Of a stretch of DNA of 6,046 nucleotides, positions 1 through 4,734 are shown piece by piece. The stretch comes from Gemmatimonadota bacterium. Its GTDB lineage: Bacteria > Gemmatimonadota > Gemmatimonadetes > Gemmatimonadales > Gemmatimonadaceae. The stretch spans positions 1 to 6,046 of the forward strand of contig QHUV01000101.1 of assembly GCA_003222065.1 (NCBI GenBank), written 5' to 3'. How positions within the stretch are numbered: position 1 is the first letter of the stretch; the number at the start of each line of letters is the position of its first letter. Under the pieces are notes generated by a model. That model was given only the letters and a program-made list of their open reading frames with translations. It did no database searches and was not told the origin of the DNA. Position numbers and translations under genes: made by a program.

Positions 1-813
1 GGCCGCTGCTTCTGGCTCAAAGTCCACGAGATCCCGCAGGCGGGACGCGCGGCAAAGGGCAAGCCGGTCGTCAATCTCATCAACGTTGCCGCGGAAACGA
101 AGATCTCCGCTCTTGTCGCCGTACGTGCGTTCGCCGACGACCAACATCTACTTTTTGCGACGAAGAACGGAACGGTGAAGAAGACGCGCCTCTCGGAGTA
201 CGCCAATCCGCGCTCGACCGGCATCAAGGCGGTGAAGATCGAGAGCGAGGACGAGCTGATCGACGTTCAGATCACGAGTGGCACGAACGACATCGTTCTT
301 GCGACGCGACATGGGCTATCGATTCGGTTCCATGAGGCCGACGTGCGCGAGATGGGCCGCGACACGACCGGCGTTAAGGGGATCGAGCTCGGTGCTGACG
401 ACGAGGTCATCGGTATGGTCGTCATCAAACGCGAGGCGAACCTACTCGTCGTCACCGAGAAGGGCATGGGCAAGTGCTCGCCAATCGACGAATACCGCGT
501 CCAGAGGCGCGGCGGCAAAGGCATCATCACCGTCCATCGCACCGAGAAGACGGGCGACGCGGTATCGATCAAGGAAGTACTGCCCGATGATGAGTTGATG
601 CTCATCACGAAGCAGGGCGTGGCGATTCGCATGCCGGTAAAGGGCATTCGCGTGTCGGGGCGCAATACCCAGGGCGTCAAGCTCGTGAACCTCGACGCCA
701 ACGATCTGGTAATGGATGTCGCTCGCGTCGTGCCCGAAGACGAAGGCGACGTTGCCGCCGACGATTCTGTCGAGCCGGTGAGCGTCGGGCCTGAGGACGA
801 GGACGACGAGTAG
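1..813 (+). CDS. gyrA: DNA gyrase subunit A, C-terminal part (5'-truncated by window)
   Basis: GyrA is the DNA-cleaving subunit of the GyrA2GyrB2 topoisomerase that introduces negative supercoils; its C-terminal domain wraps DNA. Frame 1 is open from base 1 to the TAG at 811-813, giving the last 270 codons. The start, catalytic tyrosine and blade 1 lie left of the window. Repeated beta-pinwheel blade signatures are visible: LKVHEIP with AAKGKPVVNLI near codons 6-27, ATKNGTVKKT near 54-63, TGVKGIELG near 124-132, a perfect QRRGGKG GyrA-box at codons 168-174 (502-522), and GRNTQGVKLVNL near 220-231. The last 26 residues contain 13 Asp/Glu, matching the acidic tail known in other GyrAs, where it modulates DNA wrapping. 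The stretch is close to the equivalent part of E. coli GyrA in length and order (recalled, not aligned). A GTG at 175 is an internal codon, not a start. The reading frame is intact. Identification is very secure. Confidence 0.97.
   Translation, partial: GRCFWLKVHEIPQAGRAAKGKPVVNLINVAAETKISALVAVRAFADDQHLLFATKNGTVKKTRLSEYANPRSTGIKAVKIESEDELIDVQITSGTNDIVLATRHGLSIRFHEADVREMGRDTTGVKGIELGADDEVIGMVVIKREANLLVVTEKGMGKCSPIDEYRVQRRGGKGIITVHRTEKTGDAVSIKEVLPDDELMLITKQGVAIRMPVKGIRVSGRNTQGVKLVNLDANDLVMDVARVVPEDEGDVAADDSVEPVSVGPEDEDDE
502..522 (+). other. GyrA-box QRRGGKG in a late pinwheel blade
   Basis: The codons spell the canonical seven-residue GyrA-box, the motif needed for DNA wrapping and supercoiling by gyrase. 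It sits only about 96 residues before the stop. By order of blade motifs this is the blade-5 position, where E. coli has a degenerate sequence, rather than the classical blade-1 site. The blade-1 box, if present, is outside the window. The motif is seen directly; the blade number is inferred from remembered E. coli order. Confidence 0.85.
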
Positions 814-838
814 CGCGAAACGGACGAAATGACGGATG

Positions 839-886
839 GGGGCACTGGCGCGATCGAACTCTGTACATCGATCTCACCGGTGCCCC
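839..886 (+). terminator. Two-tier hairpin after gyrA, possible terminator
   Basis: Bases 839-848 pair with 877-886 as a 10-bp stem with one G-T wobble. After a symmetric 3+3 nt internal loop, 852-857 pairs perfectly with 868-873, closing a 10-nt loop. The hairpin begins 25 nt after the gyrA stop and is followed by only TTTG, so the U-tract is short for a strong intrinsic terminator. Position and stability fit termination or 3'-end protection of gyrA mRNA. It could also be a partial terminator or a processing site. The pairing is certain; the function is inferred. Confidence 0.5.
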
Positions 887-937
887 TTTGCCTAGGGAAC
901 TCTGCTTGCCGCTGATCTGATGCTGCGGAGCGTTGGC

Positions 938-966
938 TTTACCTGTCACAGGGCCGATGCTAGCTT
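938..966 (+). promoter_or_regulatory. Weak sigma70-like promoter candidate
   Basis: TTTACC at 938-943 resembles a -35 box (4 of 6 consensus bases). After 17 nt comes TAGCTT at 961-966 (3 of 6), preceded by TGC as in an extended -10. The start would fall near base 973, leaving a leader of about 110 nt before the dehydratase. The -10 overlaps the loop of the 950-976 inverted repeat. The match is weak, and promoters of the suggested phyla are poorly modelled, so this is only a candidate. Confidence 0.22.
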
Positions 967-976
967 AGGCGGCCCT
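950..976. repeat. 7-bp inverted repeat in the leader, possible operator
   Basis: AGGGCCG at 950-956 is perfectly repeated in inverted orientation as CGGCCCT at 970-976, separated by 13 nt that contain the palindrome GCTAGC at 959-964. It overlaps the candidate -10 element, so it could be a regulator-binding site or a small RNA hairpin. A 7-bp repeat in GC-rich DNA can also arise by chance. Confidence 0.3.
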
Positions 977-1070
977 CACTTCGCCTCATCGCGCCCGATC
1001 CGAGCGCGCTCGCATCCGCCACCGGTTGCCCGGTTGGCTTTGATGACACTGCCGCGACTACAGGGGCGCC

Positions 1071-1076
1071 AAGGAG
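1071..1076 (+). promoter_or_regulatory. Shine-Dalgarno AAGGAG of the dehydratase
   Basis: AAGGAG lies 10 nt before the ATG at 1087 and supports that start. A second purine run, AAGGA at 1083-1087, lies 8 nt before another in-frame ATG at 1096. Either start, or both, may be used; the difference is three residues. Confidence 0.65.
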
Positions 1077-1086
1077 TCAATTAAGG

Positions 1087-2076
1087 ATGACAACGATGAC
1101 CGCGAGCGAGATCGAGCTCGTGACCCTCGCCGACATCGAAAGTGCGGCGCGTGGATTAGCCGGTGTCGCGACGCGCACGCCCTTGCTGCCCTTCGACACC
1201 ATTACCGAACGGCTCGGCGTGCCGGTCTTCGTGAAGCCCGAAATGCTCCAGCGAGGCGGAGCATTCAAGTTTCGCGGCGCCTTTACATATCTGTCACGCC
1301 TCGCTCCCGCTGCGCGGGAGCGAGGCGTGATCGCGCCCTCGTCGGGCAACCATGCCCAAGCTGTCGCGCTCGCGGCAAAGCTCTTTGGCGTGCCGGCGAC
1401 TGTCGTGATGCCGACGACGGTGACGCCCGCGAAGCGTGTCGGCGCCGAGCGGTTGGGTGCGCGCATCGTGCTCGCTGGCACGACGACGAGCGAGCGCTAC
1501 GAAAAGGCGCTCGAGCTTGCACACCTCGAGGGCAGCACATTAGTCCCGCCTTACGATGATCCAGCGATCATCGCTGGACAGGGCACCGTTGGGCTCGAGA
1601 TCGCCAGCGACGCGCCGCAGGTCGGCACGGTCATCGTACAGGTGGGCGGCGGCGGTCTGAGTGCGGGGGTCGCGACGGCGATAAAGGAGCGCGTACCATC
1701 GGCGCGGGTTGTCGCCGTTGAGCCAGCGGGCGCGCCCAAGCTGAGTCGCGCCCGCGCCGCGGGCCGGCCCGTGCGTCTCGACAAGACAAGCAGCATCGCC
1801 GACGGCTTGATGGCGATCGAGATCGGCGGTCTGCCGTTCGCGCATCATCAACGATATGTCGATGACGTCGTCACGGTCGATGACGCTTTGCTGGCGCCCG
1901 CAGTTCGGCTACTGATCGATCGCATGAAACTCGTCACCGAGCCGAGCGGAGCGATTACGATCGCCGCGTTGATGGAAGGACTCGTTAGGCCGAACGACGC
2001 GCGGCCGGTTGTTGCCGTCCTCAGCGGCGGCAATATCGAGTGGGACGGATTGCAGGAGCTGCTCGCGCGTGCGTGA
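1087..2076 (+). CDS. Threonine/serine dehydratase family PLP enzyme (TdcB/serine-racemase-like, no ACT domain)
   Basis: A fold-type II PLP enzyme of 329 residues, likely cytoplasmic, deaminating L-threonine to 2-oxobutyrate and/or L-serine to pyruvate, with release of ammonia. The PLP-binding lysine is K61 in GAFKFRGA. The substrate-carboxylate loop SSGNHAQ is at 85-91, the glycine-rich phosphate loop VGGGGLSAG at 186-194, EPSGA at 285-289, and the LSGGN serine that contacts the PLP ring nitrogen is S313. The length equals that of E. coli catabolic TdcB, and there is no C-terminal regulatory ACT domain as in biosynthetic IlvA, so isoleucine feedback is unlikely. The region after E212 has K218 where serine racemases have a metal-binding Asp (recalled), which weakens a racemase call. 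ATG 1087 has AAGGAG 10 nt upstream; ATG 1096 is an alternative. Its stop overlaps the next gene's GTG. Substrate preference cannot be settled. The gene also contains a perfect 17-bp inverted repeat at 1294-1330. Confidence 0.92.
   Translation: MTTMTASEIELVTLADIESAARGLAGVATRTPLLPFDTITERLGVPVFVKPEMLQRGGAFKFRGAFTYLSRLAPAARERGVIAPSSGNHAQAVALAAKLFGVPATVVMPTTVTPAKRVGAERLGARIVLAGTTTSERYEKALELAHLEGSTLVPPYDDPAIIAGQGTVGLEIASDAPQVGTVIVQVGGGGLSAGVATAIKERVPSARVVAVEPAGAPKLSRARAAGRPVRLDKTSSIADGLMAIEIGGLPFAHHQRYVDDVVTVDDALLAPAVRLLIDRMKLVTEPSGAITIAALMEGLVRPNDARPVVAVLSGGNIEWDGLQELLARA
1294..1330. repeat. Perfect 17-bp inverted repeat with 3-nt loop inside the dehydratase gene
   Basis: Bases 1294-1310 are the exact reverse complement of 1314-1330, with TGC (1311-1313) as the loop. 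A G-T wobble (1293 with 1331) can extend it. It encodes residues S70 to I82, between the PLP lysine motif and SSGNH, where the protein shows no obvious insertion. No T-run follows, so it is not a classical terminator. In RNA it would be a very stable hairpin; in DNA a potential cruciform. Confidence 0.93.
1560..1578. repeat. Perfect 9-bp odd palindrome inside the dehydratase gene
   Basis: TCCAGCGAT at 1560-1568 is mirrored by its reverse complement at 1570-1578 around a single central C. It covers the codons for the DPAIIAG stretch. With only one central base it cannot form a relaxed RNA hairpin without opening inner pairs. It may be chance, but it is the second exact inverted repeat in this gene. 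Confidence 0.6.
2054..2058 (+). promoter_or_regulatory. Shine-Dalgarno AGGAG that decides the GGDEF gene start
   Basis: AGGAG lies inside the last codons of the dehydratase and 10 nt before the GTG at 2069. This supports GTG 2069 over the upstream in-frame TTG at 2009, which would force a 68-nt overlap and add 20 residues with no domain content. Confidence 0.65.
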
Positions 2077-3613
2077 GAGCCCCCCCGGCTCGCCCCACCT
2101 TTCCCAACGCCCCGACGCGCCGCCTGGCCCTCGGAGCGCATCGCCGCACGTCCTCGTCGCCGATGACGATCCGTTGGCAACGGGCGCGCTCGCGTGGCTG
2201 CTTCGCGAGCAGGGCTATCAAGTAACGAGTGTTTCGGAACGGCGCCACCTGATCGAAGCCCTCGAGCGCGCGCGGCCGGATCTCCTGCTCGTCGACGTCG
2301 AGAACATCGGACCGGAAGATGAGCAACTGCTCGAGCGCGTGAGGCGTGACGAGCGCTGGCGAGACGTGCCGATCGTCGTCGCTACGGCATTGCCGTCGAA
2401 CGGCAGATCTTCTACACCGTTGGTACCGCCGCGCGTTGCCGACGACTACGTCACAAAGCCCTTTCGCGTCCCCGAGCTCCTGGCGCGGATTCATACTCAG
2501 CTTCGGGCGCAGAGCGAGCTTCGATCGGCGCGCGCGGCGCTCGCCGCGGCGCGCGCTGAGCTCGCGCGCGCGCGCGAGGACGTCGCCAGCAATCGCCAGA
2601 TCGTCGACATACTCCACGAGGTCACGGGCGAGCTGTCGGCGATGGAGATCTATCGCATTCTTGCGCGACGCGTGTCACGCGCGCTCGCCCTGTCGCGCTG
2701 CTCCGTGGTGCTGGCGAGCGCGGGAGACGCGGTCGGCAACGTCGTCGCCTCGTTCGAGGATTCGGGAACGCCGAACCTCGAGATACGTCTCGATCGGTAT
2801 CCAGAAATCGTCGCCGCGCTCGAGACACAACGTCCGGTGCTCGTGCGCGACGTACAGAGCGACCCGCTCTTTGAGCAAACACGCAAGTTGTGGATAGAGG
2901 AAGGGCGCGACGTGCCGATCCATTCGGTAGCGGTGTTGCCGTTCAGCATCGATCGATGGAGATCGGGCGTCCTCGTCCTCCGCACCGAGCGCCACGAGCG
3001 CGACCTGACGCACGACGATGTCGAGTTTGCCGAGACGGTCGTGAACGCCGCCGTTGCCGCGGTCAAGCGCGCGCAGACGCTCGAATCCACGCGCGCCGAC
3101 AATCGCCGACTCGAGGCGTTGGCGACGACCGATCCGCTCACGCGACTGTTGAACCGTCGCGCCTTGCTCGAGCGACTATCTCGCGAAGTCGACCGTGCGA
3201 AGCGATATGAGTCGATGTTGACGCTTCTTCTGCTCGACATCGATCATTTCAAGCGAATCAACGACGAGCGGGGCCATCTGGTGGGCGACGGTGTACTACG
3301 GCAGATCGGCGCGCTGGTCGATGCGTCGGTGCGTACGGTAGACATCGCCGCGCGTTACGGAGGTGAGGAGTTCGTGCTCATCTTACCGGAGACGTCGCAA
3401 GATGGGGGCGTCATCTTCGCCGAACGCATCAGGGAATCCATCGAGCGCTATCCGTTCGACGCCAGCAGTGAGGAGCCATTGCATTTGACGGCCAGCATCG
3501 GCGTTGCCACTTTTCCATCGCCTCGGGTCGAGTCGACCGAGGACCTCTTCGCGCGCGCTGATGAGGCGCTATATCGCGCGAAGTCGAGCGGACGTAACCA
3601 GGTGCGCACCTGA
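2069..3613 (+). CDS. Response regulator with GAF and GGDEF domains (diguanylate cyclase)
   Basis: A predicted cytoplasmic enzyme making cyclic di-GMP from two GTP, with control by phosphorylation and probably a ligand. It has 514 residues from the GTG start. After a Pro/Ser-rich leader (2-25), the receiver (about 27-145) has acidic pocket D32/D33, phospho-acceptor D76 in LLLVDVEN, switch T106 and K130 in TKPF, so it looks phosphorylatable. An Arg/Ala/Glu-rich coiled-coil (about 146-175) leads to a GAF-like domain (about 180-335). The GGDEF domain (about 350-512) starts at TTDPLTRLLNRR. It has the metal-site DIDHFKRIND at 390-399, the catalytic GGEEF at 431-435, and an RTVD inhibitory site at 422-425, exactly five residues before GGEEF. 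It should therefore be active and product-inhibited. There is no EAL domain or membrane segment. Its GTG overlaps the dehydratase stop by 8 nt, and its TGA overlaps the kinase ATG. No partner histidine kinase is visible. What the GAF domain binds is unknown. Confidence 0.93.
   Translation: MRESPPGSPHLSQRPDAPPGPRSASPHVLVADDDPLATGALAWLLREQGYQVTSVSERRHLIEALERARPDLLLVDVENIGPEDEQLLERVRRDERWRDVPIVVATALPSNGRSSTPLVPPRVADDYVTKPFRVPELLARIHTQLRAQSELRSARAALAAARAELARAREDVASNRQIVDILHEVTGELSAMEIYRILARRVSRALALSRCSVVLASAGDAVGNVVASFEDSGTPNLEIRLDRYPEIVAALETQRPVLVRDVQSDPLFEQTRKLWIEEGRDVPIHSVAVLPFSIDRWRSGVLVLRTERHERDLTHDDVEFAETVVNAAVAAVKRAQTLESTRADNRRLEALATTDPLTRLLNRRALLERLSREVDRAKRYESMLTLLLLDIDHFKRINDERGHLVGDGVLRQIGALVDASVRTVDIAARYGGEEFVLILPETSQDGGVIFAERIRESIERYPFDASSEEPLHLTASIGVATFPSPRVESTEDLFARADEALYRAKSSGRNQVRT
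2561..2578. repeat. (CG)7 alternating tract within an 18-bp palindrome
   Basis: Bases 2563-2576 are seven uninterrupted CG dinucleotides, flanked by CT and AG so that 2561-2578 is a perfect palindrome. The tract encodes part of the coiled-coil linker (ELARARED) of the GGDEF protein. Alternating CG is the sequence class most prone to left-handed Z-DNA. The Arg/Ala-rich protein and GC-rich codon use could produce it without any DNA-level function. Confidence 0.7.
3599..3612. repeat. 14-bp palindrome at the GGDEF/kinase junction
   Basis: CAGGTGCGCACCTG is a perfect palindrome that ends on the second base of the GGDEF stop codon, one base before the kinase ATG. Its left half contains the only Shine-Dalgarno-like purines (AGG at 3600-3602) for the kinase, so folding could hide them. 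A palindrome of this length is not improbable by chance in GC-rich DNA. Confidence 0.45.
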
Positions 3614-4725
3614 TGAATCGTTGTCCCGCCTGCGGAACGACGTATCCCGCCGACGCGCGTTTTTGCCCGCGCGACGGCTCGCGGCTCGTCTCGCGGGCGC
3701 CGATCGTGGGTCCGCCGTCAGGCCGCGGCGCGGGCGCATCGGAAAAAGCTCCCTCCAATACACCGCCACGGCCGACTGAAGCACCCGCACGGACGATGCG
3801 GAAGACGCCCCTCACTCCCGCCAACCTGGTCGGCCAGACGCTCGAGGGACGGTATCGCATGATCCGGAAGGTCGGCGAGGGTGGCATGTCGTTCGTCTAT
3901 CTCGCAAACGACGTGGCAACGCAGGAGCGTTTCGCGATCAAAGTCCTGTCGCCGTCGCTCTCGGAGGACGCGAACGCGATGGCGCGATTGCGGCGCGAGG
4001 CGGCCCTGGGCATGCGCCTCGCCCATCCCAACGTCTGCCACATCATGCGGCTCGGCGAGACCGAAGATGGGCTGGTATATGTCGTGATGCCGTTCGTGGA
4101 GGGCGAGCTTCTCGCCGATCGCACGAACCGGCTTGGCCAGATTCCGCTTCCCGACACCGTGCGCTTCGTGCGCGACATGTCGGAAGGACTGCACCTCGCC
4201 CACCAGCTCAAGATCGTGCACCGCGATCTCAAACCAGAGAACGTGATGATCTGCCGCCGTCCCGAGGGCGAAGAGTACGCGGTGGTGATGGACTTTGGCT
4301 TGGCCAAGGAGCGCCGTGCCGAGGGGGAGCTACAGAAGCTCACGGCGACGGGGATCATCCTCGGGACACCGGAGTTCATGAGTCCGGAGCAGCTTCGCGG
4401 CAAGACGCTCGACGCCCGCACGGACATTTATTCGCTGGGGCTGCTCGTTTTTGAGATGCTCACCGGCAAGCTGCCGTTCCAGGGGCGCACGCAGCAGGAG
4501 ATGATGATCGCGCGTCTCCGCAACGATCCGATCCCATTGCGTCGGATGCGCGCCGACCTATCGTTTCCCGAAGCTGTTGAGCGCGTGCTCAACAAAGCTC
4601 TCCAGCGGGGTCCGGAAGCGCGTCACCAAACGACGTTGGAATTCGCCGAGGCATTCGCGGCGGCGGCGTCCGACGGCACGACGCCGTCCGACTCCCGGAT
4701 CCTCGGCAAGCTGTTCGGACGGTAG
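3613..4725 (+). CDS. Hanks-type Ser/Thr protein kinase with N-terminal zinc ribbon, soluble
   Basis: A eukaryotic-like kinase of 370 residues transferring ATP phosphate to Ser/Thr. The N-terminus is a short zinc-ribbon-like motif, CPACG (C4, C7) then FCPRDG (C18, D21), so the fourth ligand position is Asp. A Pro/Ser/Ala-rich linker (about 28-68) follows. The catalytic domain (about 81-346) has the glycine loop GEGGMSFVY (88-96), VAIK-type lysine K110, helix-C E129, catalytic HRDLKPEN (203-210), DFG (227-229), GTPEFMSPEQ (251-260) and D271 before IYSLG. All key residues are present, so it should be active. T244, T246 and T252 of the activation segment are candidate autophosphorylation sites. 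There is no transmembrane helix, PASTA or other sensor domain, so it is predicted cytoplasmic; the protein ends soon after the kinase fold. The ATG overlaps the upstream TGA (TGATG) and lacks a strong Shine-Dalgarno, indicating translational coupling with the cyclase gene. Targets are unknown; the neighbouring GGDEF protein is one possibility. Confidence 0.94.
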   Translation: MNRCPACGTTYPADARFCPRDGSRLVSRAPIVGPPSGRGAGASEKAPSNTPPRPTEAPARTMRKTPLTPANLVGQTLEGRYRMIRKVGEGGMSFVYLANDVATQERFAIKVLSPSLSEDANAMARLRREAALGMRLAHPNVCHIMRLGETEDGLVYVVMPFVEGELLADRTNRLGQIPLPDTVRFVRDMSEGLHLAHQLKIVHRDLKPENVMICRRPEGEEYAVVMDFGLAKERRAEGELQKLTATGIILGTPEFMSPEQLRGKTLDARTDIYSLGLLVFEMLTGKLPFQGRTQQEMMIARLRNDPIPLRRMRADLSFPEAVERVLNKALQRGPEARHQTTLEFAEAFAAAASDGTTPSDSRILGKLFGR

Positions 4726-4729
4726 TCCG
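4716..4729 (+). other. Small hairpin over the kinase stop, just before the peptidase start
   Basis: CGGAC at 4716-4720 pairs with GTCCG at 4725-4729 around a GGTA loop that includes part of the kinase stop codon. It sits 5 nt upstream of the peptidase ATG, where a Shine-Dalgarno would be expected and none is seen. It may limit or tune translation of the peptidase, or be incidental. Confidence 0.25.
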
Positions 4730-4734
4730 GCGTC

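Larger units (their letters stand above)
887..1070 (+). other. Intergenic leader between gyrA and the dehydratase
   Basis: No convincing gene is seen in this 184-bp stretch. It contains a promoter-like pair (938-966), a 7-bp inverted repeat (950-956 with 970-976), a 9-bp direct repeat GTTGGCTTT at 932-940 and 1033-1041, and a CCGGTTG doublet at 1022-1028 and 1030-1036. No known riboswitch or T-box core was recognised. It most likely carries the promoter and leader of the downstream four-gene run. Confidence 0.4.

Noticed and set aside
175..813. Separate gene starting at GTG 175
   Set aside because: The same frame is open to base 1 and encodes GyrA pinwheel sequence upstream, so this is an internal codon.
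267..845. Minus-strand frame opposite gyrA (about 192 codons)
   Set aside because: It is rich in Ser/Arg/Thr, as expected from antisense of an acidic GC-rich gene, and has no family resemblance.
836..890. tRNA-like appearance on the minus strand (GGGGCAC and GTGCCCC ends with TTCGATC between)
   Set aside because: Only about 48 nt separate the ends, the T-stem does not pair, and there is no anticodon arm. It is explained by the simple two-tier hairpin.
829..915. 28-codon ORF after gyrA
   Set aside because: It spans the terminator-like hairpin, lacks a Shine-Dalgarno, and has no recognisable product.
887..1086. T-box or amino-acid riboswitch for the dehydratase
   Set aside because: No conserved T-box bulge, specifier loop or terminator/antiterminator pair was found. 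The only structure is a 7-bp repeat.
2009..2068. Upstream TTG start for the GGDEF gene
   Set aside because: It adds 20 residues without domain content and a long overlap with the dehydratase. GTG 2069 has AGGAG 10 nt upstream.
1087..2076. Biosynthetic IlvA with isoleucine feedback
   Set aside because: The protein ends after the catalytic domain at 329 residues, with no ACT regulatory domain.
3897..4427. Minus-strand and alternate + strand frames over the kinase
   Set aside because: They overlap the kinase catalytic core completely and give low-complexity Arg/Ser products.
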